Shown: piece after piece, positions 55,601 to 64,000 of the stretch
How the letters are laid out: each line of letters starts with the position of its first letter
How positions within the stretch are numbered: the stretch's first letter is position 1
NCBI GenBank assembly: GCA_025558095.1
Contig: JAIVFI010000024.1
Location: 618,030 to 682,029, forward strand
Direction: 5' to 3'
Length of the DNA stretch: 64,000 nt
Source: Hyaloraphidium curvatum
Taxonomy: Eukaryota; Monoblepharomycota; Hyaloraphidiomycetes; Hyaloraphidiales; Hyaloraphidiaceae
Program-made: the position numbers and the translations under genes
Notes under the pieces: model-generated
What the model was told of the DNA's origin: nothing
The model's input: only the letters and a program-made list of their open reading frames with translations
Databases searched by the model: none

Positions 55601-56656
55601 GTATCGGGCAGCTTGGCAGATGGGGCAGGCAACGGCCTTGGCCAAGTCCATGCCACTCCTGCTGTCAATGCCATGGAAAAGTACGCATCCGTTGCGGCAA
55701 ACATGATGTCCTGTGGGTAGCGCAATAAGGAGCCGATCACGCACGGTAGAGAGAGTGGTCTCACTCTCGTAAGCATAACCCCCCGAGAGTGCGGCAAGCC
55801 GCACCCCGGCCATGTAGCGGGACACCGATGCATCACCGAGAAGGTTGGTCATGAAGTCGGTGTAATGGTCTTCTGTCCCTTTGTATTCCACGTGAAGCCG
55901 TTCCGCGGTGAGAAATCGTATTACGTGCTCGTCGGACTTGAAGCTCGGGTGAGCCGTCTGGATGGAACCGCTGCCCTGGAAAGAGAAGAAAAAGTCCTTG
56001 GCATTGTCCGCCGCTGCTTCCTCCTCCCTTTTCCGGTGTTCCATCCGCCGCCGATGCTCCTCTTCGTTTGCCTTCCTCCAGTCCTCCTGGGATTCCTCAA
56101 TTCCTTGAAGAAAGGCCTCATCATCGCTTCCGTAGTCCGATTCTGCGAAATCCGACTCGTGGAAATCGTTCAGTTCCGCGTCGGGTTCCGTGTCTGAGTC
56201 TGATTCCAGTGCAGAGTCGGATTCCGATTCATGTGCAGATCCGAAGGCAGAGTCCGAAGCAGACGTCTCGGATCCACTATCCGCAAAGTCGGAACCAGCC
56301 GTCTCGTTTGTCTGGCCCGCAGGCGTGGTCACGTCCGGAGCCTTTTGCGCCGGATCATGGATGGGAGAAGGGTCGGCGACCTCGCCGGGGGGCGACGGTG
56401 CAAAGTCATCAGCAGATGCACCCCACGTAGAGGCTGTGAGGACTCTTCGCTCGGCGGAATCGTTGGTATAGTGTTTCCGTGAAAACCACGCTTTCGCCGA
56501 GAAGTGCGTCGCCAGGAGATCACCAAGGGCCGGATCCCCGTCCGCGAGGGAGCCCCACTCGTGGCACACGCCTCTCTCGTTCACGTGTTTCTTGATGGTT
56601 CTATTCAGATGGGCATGCGTGCCACGACAGCCTGAACAAGGGCACCGGCTTCTCAT
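52664..56656 (-). mobile_element. CACTA/EnSpm-type Tnp2 transposase gene (Transposase_21 plus DUF4218 regions)
   Basis: From MRSRCPCSGCRGTHAHLNRT the first exon carries Cys-rich text, an acidic Ser/Asp/Glu tract and a region with HVCRNGCVLF and VACPICQAARYL. Next come DVFDGTEFQRLIDEGF and, across an intron near 55150-55080, LAKISNLPPGIRTVDGGQHL, LREELQQLAEGVPGV and VSCMFCGLVGYGRCPCLHLP, the text pattern of the Tnp2 family. Further exons give RLPHCLAYDRMHQVAGNVQR, YNLHTFLHFAERVDCNGAPW plus SQFQTERKINVLQQL (DUF4218-like), then KVQIKALLRYYRKGG and a C-terminal exon ending at 52664. Several short introns are needed. Terminal inverted repeats were not found, and activity cannot be judged. Arrays D and E flank it on both sides. 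Confidence 0.8.
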
Positions 56657-56770
56657 CGGTATCAGCGCACAGAAAAGGGGTCGGATTGTGTGCCTCGAGA
56701 AAACTAGCGCCGGCCGACGAGAATGTGAAACCTAGCCTCAAACTGGTAGGTTATGGGATTGGGAAGCAAA

Positions 56771-56842
56771 GCGGATGGCAAGTAGATAGTGAGCAGATCA
56801 AAAGCGGACTCCATGCGGACACAAAACGGTATCGCAGCGGAT
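56771..56842 (+). repeat. 11-bp phased CRGAY array E
   Basis: Units end at 56776 (CGGAT), 56787 (TAGAT), 56798 (CAGAT), 56809 (CGGAC), 56820 (CGGAC), 56831 (CGGTA) and 56842 (CGGAT): six consecutive steps of exactly 11 bp. It lies 115 bp upstream of the Tnp2 start codon. Confidence 0.92.
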
Positions 56843-56890
56843 CGCGTCTTCGCGGGGCTCGCCAAACAGACTCTGGTTCTCTGGAAAACT

Positions 56891-57581
56891 ATGTCATCCG
56901 AAACCTCGTCACCGGCGGCGGTCGGCCCGGCCGAGCGTCGCCGGCTCCGCCGCGAAGCCGCTGGCAAGACCGCGGGCGCGCGTTCCGGCGACGAAGAGGA
57001 CGCGGAACCGCCGTCGAAACGGCGGCTCAGGAAAAAGGAGACGGCTCCCGACGACACGCAGACGGACCTTGAGCTGGCGTAATTTTCCCGACTTGCGCCG
57101 AACGTCTGCTGCGCTTGGTGGCAACGCCCCCAAGGAGGCCGCCCGACCGGCAAGCAACGGCAGCCGCGGCTCGAAAGCGGCAGTTCCAGGACCGGCCGGG
57201 CCGCGGCGCTCTGATCAACGCGGCCGGGCGGTGGCCACGGTGAGCCGATGGCTGGATCTGGCAGCGGTCGACGACGACGCGGGACCCGGCGCGTCCCCGG
57301 GTGATTCGGCCTACGAAGACACCCACGAACTGGACACGTCCTCCCCCGGAGAGGTGGGCTCCCCGTGGCGGAACTCGCCCTCGTTCCACCGCGAGCTGGA
57401 TGCTCGCAGGGCAAAGGAGGAGGCGAAAAGAACGCGGGACGATCAACGGCAGGCGCGTTGGGGGCGCGGAAGCCGCTCCACACGAGGCGCGAGAGCCTTT
57501 GGCACCGGCGCCCCGCCGTACCTCCCCTCTTCCGATGGAATCGATCGGATCTCATCTTCTGCGGCAAGCAGCCTCGATTGA
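56891..57581 (+). CDS. Basic low-complexity orphan, exon structure uncertain
   Basis: MSSETSSPAAVGPAERRRLR continues as a Lys/Arg/Glu-rich frame to a stop at 57082. A second frame, 57069-57581, continues with similar composition (DLAAVDDDAGPGASPGDSAY; SFHRELDARRAKEEAKRTRD). They may be exons of one gene coding a charged nuclear protein. No domain is recognised, and either frame could be spurious. Confidence 0.35.
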
Positions 57582-57928
57582 AAGGGAACCCGCTGCGCCG
57601 GGCACGCCAGCCCTCGTTGGGGCGCAGCACCCGCATCGACGGACAGGTTGGCGAGCCACGCACGGTGGCCATCGGCATAGGCAAAGCAAGCTAAGCTACA
57701 TTGTTGGTTATACTCCCTGTACAAATAGGATTACCCAACAAGTTTCGTCGGACGTGTTCTGGGCGCCATCTGCTGTGATTCCACGTCGCGTTGCCCCGCA
57801 TCGGTTCGGTAAACGCTGCCACCAGAAGCCGGACGACCATGGTAGCCAACCGAAAGCATCTCCCGGATTGGGCACACCCTCCTGCGAATCAGCAAGACGA
57901 TTGCAGAGGTGCCAAGGGGGAGCCTACC
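57582..57928. other. Intergenic, no gene seen
   Basis: About 350 bp at the 3' end of the ULP1-like gene. It contains an imperfect inverted repeat around 57700-57742 (ttgttggttatac and ttacccaacaag). No CRGAY array was found here. Confidence 0.35.
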
Positions 57929-58831
57929 TCAGATGATGTCCAACACTATGTCCTTTACCAAATGGTGCCTGTACTTGGGAACTTCGCTCTGCCTGATCCC
58001 AGCGCCTTTGTACCATGCCTCCAGTCTCTTTTGAACGATTGCTGCATTCCACGGACCCCAAGTGTGGGGCCCTCCTCCTTCCAAGGTGAGCGATGCGAAC
58101 AGCTCGACGTGGGCCATAGCAAACACCATGCATGCAGACCCGTCGAGCTGCTTGGCGTCGCCGACGTCCAAATCAATGTCCAAGTACGATTCCTCCTTCG
58201 CCACCTCGTAGCCCTCGATGCGGAGGATCGAGTGCACCACCTGTTCGACGCCTCTGGCATCCCGAAGTACCCCTGCCCGTGAACCAGACCGCGAGAGGAG
58301 ATCCAAAGCGAACGTGAAGGTGCCCACTCGTCCCGTGCCGGCAGTTGGGTCGAAGAAGTGGGCCATCGACGCGACAAAGATCCAATGGGACCTTTCCTTG
58401 ACAAAGAGCGGCGCGAGGAACATCCAGCAGCGTCGTGAAATGGCGAAGCGCGTTTCGCTGCGCACATGCTTCTCTTCGCGGCCGACGCCGTGCTCGTATC
58501 CCTTCGCGCGCATGTTCTGGCGGACGTATCCCTCGACGCCCACCTTCCGCCACGCTTGGTAAGCGTTGCCGGGGTTCCCCGCGGAGATGTCGACGGCAAA
58601 ACGGGTCAACTGCCCGTCGAGAAACACCACTCCGGGAAAGTACTGGGCCCTGCGCTCGAGCCACCGTTGGTAGGCTTCGTCGCCTAGCCAGGTCTCGGGC
58701 TCGAGGGGCCGCACGAGCTCCGAAACCCCAGGCTCCCGGGTTACCTTCGTGAAAACGAATCCAGTCACTGCGCCCCTTTCGTCGGCACCTAGTCCCCGAT
58801 CCCAGGGTTCGTTCCACCGGAAGTTCGCCAT
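57929..58831 (-). CDS. ULP1-like (C48 family) cysteine protease
   Basis: 300 residues, intronless, from MANFRWNEPWDRGLGADERG. The C-terminal two thirds fit a SUMO-protease fold: ETWLGDEAYQRWLERRAQY (substrate-side helix), SHWIFVASMAHFFDP with catalytic His at about 149 and Asp at about 161, and KQLDGSACMVFAMAHVELFA with oxyanion Gln at about 228 and nucleophile Cys at about 234. Order and spacing match C48 peptidases, which remove SUMO or SUMO-like modifiers. ULP1-like genes are often carried by transposable elements in plants and fungi, and this one lies about 1.3 kb from a Tnp2 transposase gene, so a cargo role is plausible but not shown. The triad looks intact. Confidence 0.72.
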   Translation of the reverse strand: MANFRWNEPWDRGLGADERGAVTGFVFTKVTREPGVSELVRPLEPETWLGDEAYQRWLERRAQYFPGVVFLDGQLTRFAVDISAGNPGNAYQAWRKVGVEGYVRQNMRAKGYEHGVGREEKHVRSETRFAISRRCWMFLAPLFVKERSHWIFVASMAHFFDPTAGTGRVGTFTFALDLLSRSGSRAGVLRDARGVEQVVHSILRIEGYEVAKEESYLDIDLDVGDAKQLDGSACMVFAMAHVELFASLTLEGGGPHTWGPWNAAIVQKRLEAWYKGAGIRQSEVPKYRHHLVKDIVLDII

Positions 58832-58865
58832 GGCCCCAGATGGTACGTCTCGAGAACCCGACCTT

Positions 58866-60660
58866 AAGAATTTGATGTGTCGTTCGTTCGCTGCTCATCC
58901 CTTTTCGTTCCCTTTCCATTCTGCTTCTTTCCCGCAACCGGCTTCTTTCCCGCAACCGGCTTCTTCCTCCGCTCGCGCTCGACGCGATGCCCCCCAAGGG
59001 TGCCGCGCCCGCGCCGGAAGCAACGACGCCGCCGCAGCGGCGCCCGAGGCCGCGGGTCCGGGACGTGGTCACCCCGGGTGCCGGGTGCCTTCTCCTGCAG
59101 CGGGTACGCGCGCGAGACTCGCCTCCGGCTGCCACTGCAGTCTTTGAACATGCGTCTATACGGGTGCGCAGACCAACCGGCCCCCACGTCGCCCAGTCGA
59201 AAAGCCAAGTCCAAGCCGCATGCGAACGCGTCGCTCGCGGTCAAGGCGAACGCGGCCCAAGCAGAAGAAGGCCAAGTCCAATCCTCGGGAGGGTAAGCCA
59301 CGGCCAACAACGGCGTTGCGCGCCGTCTAACGCCTTGTCACGACCGGCAGAGGACCCGTCAGGCGGGCCGCGCGAGCCGACGGAGCCGGCCAACGCGGTC
59401 AAGAAGACGAAGGGCAAGGGCAAGCAGAGAGAGGGTTAGCCACGCCCACAGCAACGGCGTCGCGCGCTGTCTAACGCCTTTGTCACGACCGGCAGAGGAG
59501 CCCTCCGGCGGCCAGGACGACCCGAGGATCAGGCCGTCCCGGCGGACGAACCGGCGAACGCGCTCGACCTCTTAAAAGCGACGCTGGCGAGGCAGCTCGC
59601 TAGCAAAGAAGTTGAACCCTGCGACGTTCCCGAAGCGGCCGGCGGCGGCCCGCACCCGGACATCGTTGGCCTGTTCGACTACGTGGGTGTCTCCGAGATT
59701 CCCCAACGAAGCTAGGCCACCACTGATTTCGCTGCTAGCTCGCCGAAATCACTACAGACTTCGACACCAAGGCTTACGCGGCATGGATGAAGACCGAGTT
59801 CAAGCACAAGCGAGTCCGGTTGGGCAGGTCTGGATGAACGGAGGGCGAAAGCCATCTCGCAGGTGGGCTTCAGTAAGCGGTGCCTTCCGGCGGCGGCCAA
59901 TGACCTTCCCTTGCAGCACATCGACAACTACAAGAAGGAGCGCAGCAGCAAAGTCATCGAAGAGCTGGACCTGCTATACAAGGCCGCTGATAGTCGCGAG
60001 ATAGTCAGCAGAAAGTATGGGGGCCAGCGGTATTTCAAGGCGCCCGGTGGTCCGTGCGGGCGGGCCGGTGCGCCCCATCGTTATGGACTTTTTCAAGGAT
60101 GTGGGTGTTCCACGCACGGACCCTTGGACCGGAGCGGGGCCATGATTGACTCCGCTGCCAGCTCCTCGAGCTCACGGACGATGCCGAGATGGCCTCTTGG
60201 CTGCAAGACGTCGTGAGGCAAGTTGGCGTCGGGCGAGACGGTGGTTTCGGGGGTGGACGACGACCAGCAGAAGGCCATCTCGAGGTGGTTTTCTGGGCAG
60301 CGTCCACCGCCACGGGCGGCCACTGACTCCGTTTCCTTGCAGCACATCAAGGTCTACAAGAAGCGGCTGTTGGATGACGACCGGCAGCTCCCCGGCCCCC
60401 CGCCGGAGGAGGACTCCGAGGCGCGCGCCGCGACGCCCCCGGTCGTCGCCCCGCAGCCGCCGCCGGAGGACGACGGGCAGCTCCCCGACCCCCGCCGGAG
60501 GGGGACTCCGAGGACGAGATGAAGAGCTCCGCGGGCCTGCTGTGGCAGAGCCGCGGAAGCGGGGCCGTGGCAAAGGAGGGCGGGGGAGGGGACGGGCCTT
60601 TGAGACTAAAGCCAAGAAGCCGCGTGTCCGGGGTAGGCTTACCTCGAACGGCGCCGAGGA
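58866..60660 (+). pseudogene. Degenerate multi-exon orphan with duplicated exon-intron units
   Basis: Two duplications are visible. First, an intron at 59293-59349 and another at 59437-59495 are near copies (both end TCTAACGCC...CACGACCGGCAG), each followed by an exon starting with EDPSGG or EEPSGG. Second, the acceptors near 59916 and 60339 (CCTTGCAG) are followed by HIDNYKKERS and HIKVYKKRLL, and upstream text is also paired (FDYVGVSEI and DFFKDVGVP; KAYAAWMKTEFK and EMASWLQDVVRQ). After EEPSGGQDDP the frame must change to reach DQAVPADEPANALDLLKATL, so at least one indel is likely. No start codon or family could be assigned. Confidence 0.4.
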
Positions 60661-61121
60661 CGGACGCATCTAACAGCATTTACCGTCCGGTGGACAGATG
60701 TGTCGTCTGCCGGCAGCGCCCCGAAGCCCCCAAGGCGACGAGCACGCGCACGATCCGGAGCCGGCGTCCAAGAAGGACAAGGCCAAGGGCAAGGACAAGC
60801 GGACGCACGAGCAGTCCGAGGGATGAACACAAGACGACGAGTAACGCGCCCTTTCCGGGGCCGGCATCCAGAAGCACAGGCCAAGGGCAAGAACTTGAGA
60901 TTCCTCGAACTCAACCCGACCGTAAGTCCTCGTCCCTCCGGCACGCTTTGGCAAGACCGCTCATGCAGGAGACGTTCTCCGTTGTAGACGGACCAGCTGC
61001 AAACCCACGTGCAGTCGCTTGATATCCCGTACCGGCTCCTCCTCAAACCGCAGATCAATGCATCGCCGCTCGGGTTCTTCGCCTTGAAGAAGGCGACGCC
61101 CGACAAGCCCGACGCCAAGGA

Positions 61122-61156
<35 letters not shown>

Positions 61157-62243
61157 ACGGGGACGGGGGCAACGGGGACGGGGTCGGGGATGGAGATGGG
61201 GTCGAGGAGCACGTTTGCTTCGTGGTCGGCTGCCAGACGCGGTACAGTGGAACCAGCCAGTTCCACGCCCACCTCCTGTCGGCACACGGGATCAGCTCAC
61301 GGGACATTCTCCGGTCGTGGAGGGTGAACTTCGGCGTTGTCGAGCGCACCGGAAGGGTTGGTTGGGACACTTGCTATCGATCTGGCGTTCTTGACCAGTC
61401 GCGTGGCGCATCAGGAGAGCGAGCTGACCAAGCTGAAAGCAGAAGATGTCCCTGAGTGGTGCTATAAGGGCTGTCACGCCGTCGCAGGCATGTCTCCGTG
61501 GGCCGCGCATCACGACCCGGCCCGCTTGACTGACAACTTGGCGCCCGAAGGCGGAGCTCCTGACGGCGGCGCTCGACATCACCGATCACGTTGCTCTGGA
61601 CGCGAGCAGCAAGGTCGTGTACACCATCGACAAGTTCGACAAGCCCGTGGACCCGCCGTTGCCATCCAAGGTCGTTGTCCGGCTACCGAACATCGAGGAG
61701 ACGGACGGGCGAGTCTTCTTTCGCCTCGTGCTGACGCACCATATGACCATCGAAAAGGTTATGGGTTTCCTGCTTTGCACCGGCGGACCTCCGCATTGAC
61801 GCGAATACTTCCAGATCGTCGAGATCAACGAGACCGAGGTCGCTTTGATTGGGATGGTCACATACCCTGGCGCACTTCTACATCTCGCGAACGAATTCGT
61901 CGCCAAGTACGACACCCCGAGCGCCCGCCCGACGCGACCCCGGTGCAGGTAGAGGTTGGGCTCGACTACGTGTTCAACGATTCATTCGCGACCCACTGCT
62001 TCCGAGTACGTCATAGCGCGTTGGTGCCTCACCCGGCAAGTTTCCTAACCCCTTTCCCAGGTCACAATTACCGCCGAGACAAGCTGGCTATTCCCGGGCT
62101 TCGAAGTCGACCTCGAGGAGCCGGCGTTCCGGGTGGTAAATGCCAAAGGGCTCAGTATTGTTAGCTTTCGCGGGCGACGGAAAGCAACGAGGAATGAGGG
62201 ACGATCGCTTGCGCGTGCGATCAACTTGTACGAGGATGATTAG
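60520..62243 (+). CDS. Multi-exon orphan with a C2H2-like finger; 5' end uncertain
   Basis: Upstream exons are Lys/Arg-rich (RGRAFETKAKKPRVRG; intron with CTAAC and acceptor near 60700; PEPASKKDKAKGKDKRTHEQ). Around 61005-61340 the text is QSLDIPYRLLLKPQINASPL, a Gly/Asp run, then CFVVGCQTRYSGTSQFHAHL plus LSAH, a C-x4-C-x12-H-x4-H finger. Later exons read TLAIDLAFLTSRVAHQESEL; VVYTIDKFDKPVDPPLPSKV; VEINETEVALIGMVTYPGAL; and, after a good intron (donor GTACGTC near 62010, branch CCTAACC, acceptor near 62060), VTITAETSWLFPGFEVDLEE, ending at TAG 62241-62243. These exons are beta-rich and look folded. Function is unknown. It may be the 3' half of the degenerate gene before it. Confidence 0.5.
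61130..61170 (+). repeat. 6-bp tandem repeat (ggggac) coding Gly-Asp
   Basis: About six units of ggggac give a Gly/Asp run just before the C2H2-like finger of the orphan gene. Confidence 0.85.
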
Positions 62244-62290
62244 GTGTCTTTTCGTACCGTGCAATGGCAAGTAGACGGTCTTTCCTTTGT

Positions 62291-62360
62291 CCGACCGAAA
62301 CAGAACTAATGTGGACTGAAAGCAGATGCAAAGTGGACCAGTGGCAGCTAGCAAACGGAC
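62291..62360 (+). repeat. 11-bp phased CRGAY array F
   Basis: Units start at 62291 (CCGAC), 62301 (CAGAA), 62312 (TGGAC), 62323 (CAGAT), 62334 (TGGAC), 62345 (CAGCT) and 62356 (CGGAC): one step of 10 bp, then five of exactly 11. It begins 48 bp after the stop codon of the upstream orphan gene. Confidence 0.9.
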
Positions 62361-62538
62361 CTGGCCCCCGAATCGTTTATCCAAAGCGAGATGAACGTAG
62401 ACATACTTGATTGGCCGGAAAGGACGCCTTTCACCTCCCGCACTTCCTCTTACGGATCCCGAATTCGGCGAATTGGCGCGCGGCGCTTTGGCGTGAGTCG
62501 CGCAAACCGTCCGCGCGACCACACATCCATATCCCGGA

Positions 62539-64000
62539 ATGACCGCCGCTGGATCACCGTCCTCCGGCGCGCCGTCGGCAGTCAGCGGCGCGCCGGCCCA
62601 TGCGCCGCTGATCCAGCCCTGCTTGGCGCTTCTCAAGGCAATCCGTCTCGGGGGCACCAAACAGGCCGCACACGCCGCTAAGCTTGCAGAGCTCACCCGA
62701 GGCTCGGAGCTCGCGCTCGGTGGTCAAAGCGCATTTGCACTGCCGTTTTGCGAGGTCTTCCGGGCTCTTGATAGCGAGCTCCAGACGGTCCTCGCGGATC
62801 TCGCGGAGTGCTGCGGTGCCCTCGTCCGGGAGGACCCACGGGTGCCGGCAGACCCGCTTGTGGGCAAGATCCAGCTCCTGCAGTCAGCTTTTGATTCAGA
62901 AGACTGGCCTGCGGCCTTCTCTGCCACCGAGGATCTCGTCACAAACAAAGAGCTCTTCGCTTTGGGGCAGCATGCTGCTGCGCTTGCCGCCTTCGACGAG
63001 GTATTCGCTCTGCTGGGCCAGCACGCATCCGAACAAGCGCTCGATATTATGGTCAAGCTTGTGGACGTTTGGGAGTACCGGAATCGCGCCGAGTCCTCAG
63101 AAAGCCTGGGGAAACCCTCCTCTGAGTCGGATTCCGTGGCCGGCTCCCAAGACCCGCTCCCCTTCACCTCACCGCGCTACAGCGGCGCCGCAACCATGTA
63201 TCCGTTCGCTAGACAGGCCGTGGTCACCGCCCAAATGGTGGAGGACGCACCCTCGAGCATGGAGCCGCAGTGTGAGACCCCGCGTGTTTTCGCTGTCACA
63301 ACTGCTGACGTCGCTGTCCCCGTATCAGTCACCGCCGAGGGAATCATCTGGCCCGACTTCTTCACGCTCCGGAAAGCGAGTGCAAAGGAGGACACGGAGA
63401 AGCAGGGGGAAACGCTGGTCATGATCCAAGACATCTTTGCAGCTTTCCATCCGACACCCGACTTGGCCGAGCTGAAGGGCTACATCGCCAAGCCGCGGTA
63501 CAAGACGCGATCTGCGCCCAAAGACGGCAGAGAGAACGGCACTGATACTGGGTATGTGCCGTGCAAGGACCAATGGATTGCAATTGGAGCGTGGATGTTT
63601 TTCGCGTGCCTCGACGAGGACGAGAAGGCAGCATTCGTCTTCAACATCAAGGCTGTGATGGTGCGTTATGCGATGGAGGCTGCTCGGTCTTTGCGCAGTC
63701 TTCTGACTGATGCCACCGCAGCAGGTTTCGCGGGACGAAATCGGAAACCTCTTCAATGACTTGCGGGACGAAGACGGCAATCTTCCACAAATGAAACACA
63801 TGAAGATCAGCGGCGCGGGGCCGAAGGTTGTTCTCTACAAGAACCGCTTCCAGACCTACGTCGGAAACGTACGTGAACCCAGTGCAGGCGGACTTGGCCA
63901 TATGGATGCGGACTGATCATTCGATCGTTCTCGCTGCAGATGATCAAGAGCTTCCCGTATTTGGCATTCTACGAGGACGCCTGGATCCTGGCAGTGATCC
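62539..64000 (+). CDS. Orphan gene running off the right edge
   Basis: From MTAAGSPSSGAPSAVSGAPA the first exon is helical and Ala/Leu-rich (LIQPCLALLKAIRLGGTKQA; LQTVLADLAECCGALVREDP; TLVMIQDIFAAFHPTPDLAE). A 61-bp intron (63661-63721, donor GTGCGT, branch CTGAC, acceptor GCAG) joins NIKAVM to QVSRDEIGNLFNDLRDEDGN. A second intron (63869-63939, donor GTACGT, acceptor GCAG) joins TYVGN to MIKSFPYLAFYEDAWILAVI, and the frame is still open at the edge. The end of exon 1 (VPCKDQWIAIGAWMFFACLD) looks conserved, but no family is recognised. It lies next to the mobile-element region, directly after array F. Confidence 0.6.

Noticed and set aside
52535-56842. Terminal inverted repeats of a CACTA element (CACTA...TAGTG) around the Tnp2 gene
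   Set aside because: No matching pair of CACT(A/G) ends could be identified by eye, so element boundaries are not claimed.
43500-62360. 11-bp arrays as telomeric or ordinary minisatellite DNA
   Set aside because: Only the short motif and its phase are conserved; intervening bases differ in each unit, unlike slippage-derived repeats.
1-64000. tRNA or rRNA genes
   Set aside because: A few TTCGAA-type words were seen (for example near 6830 and 35870), but no cloverleaf could be formed around them by eye.

Overview
The window looks like nuclear DNA from a GC-rich fungus. The evidence is short GT-AG introns (about 50-110 bp) with CTAAC or CTGAC branch sites close to the 3' splice site, and typically fungal gene families: a Zn(2)Cys(6) regulator, a DAL5-type MFS permease, a DLT1-like membrane protein and a Tnp2-type transposase. 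A long XMAP215 protein with at least four TOG domains and a secreted G8/P-domain protein point to an early-diverging, chytrid-grade lineage rather than Dikarya. This placement is inference; no species can be named from the sequence.

Region 1-24 kb is mostly housekeeping. From left to right it holds an XMAP215/Dis1 microtubule polymerase (3' end off the left edge), a DLT1-like membrane protein, an acidic orphan, a Sel1-repeat gene broken by an in-frame TAG, an intronless clan GH-D glycosidase-like gene, a Sel1 fragment, and a non-LTR retrotransposon ORF with reverse transcriptase and restriction-like endonuclease. It continues with mitochondrial LETM1, a prion-like QGY-repeat protein, an RS-rich protein, an allantoate-type permease and a C2H2 regulator whose last zinc finger is completed by splicing.

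Region 24-44 kb holds a second Sel1/coiled-coil gene with an in-frame TAA, the secreted G8/P-domain protein, an orphan helical protein with a perfect 18-bp tandem repeat, a Zn2Cys6 regulator, an intronless hybrid histidine kinase with four CBS domains, a small secreted Cys-rich protein, an amidohydrolase fragment, a CE2/SGNH esterase with five Cys-rich tail repeats and an NAD-dependent epimerase.

Region 44-64 kb is different in kind. It carries a gag-like ORF1 without an RT, an F-box protein, a SET-domain protein, a CACTA/EnSpm-type Tnp2 transposase, a ULP1-like cysteine protease and several orphans, some visibly degraded or internally duplicated. From 43.5 to 62.4 kb many gene boundaries carry an unusual array: the short motif CRGAY repeated once every 11 bp, one helical turn, for six to twelve turns. 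Seven such arrays were found by eye, five of them starting within about 15-75 bp of a stop codon and two flanking the transposase gene. This is the strongest candidate for an undescribed sequence system in the window.
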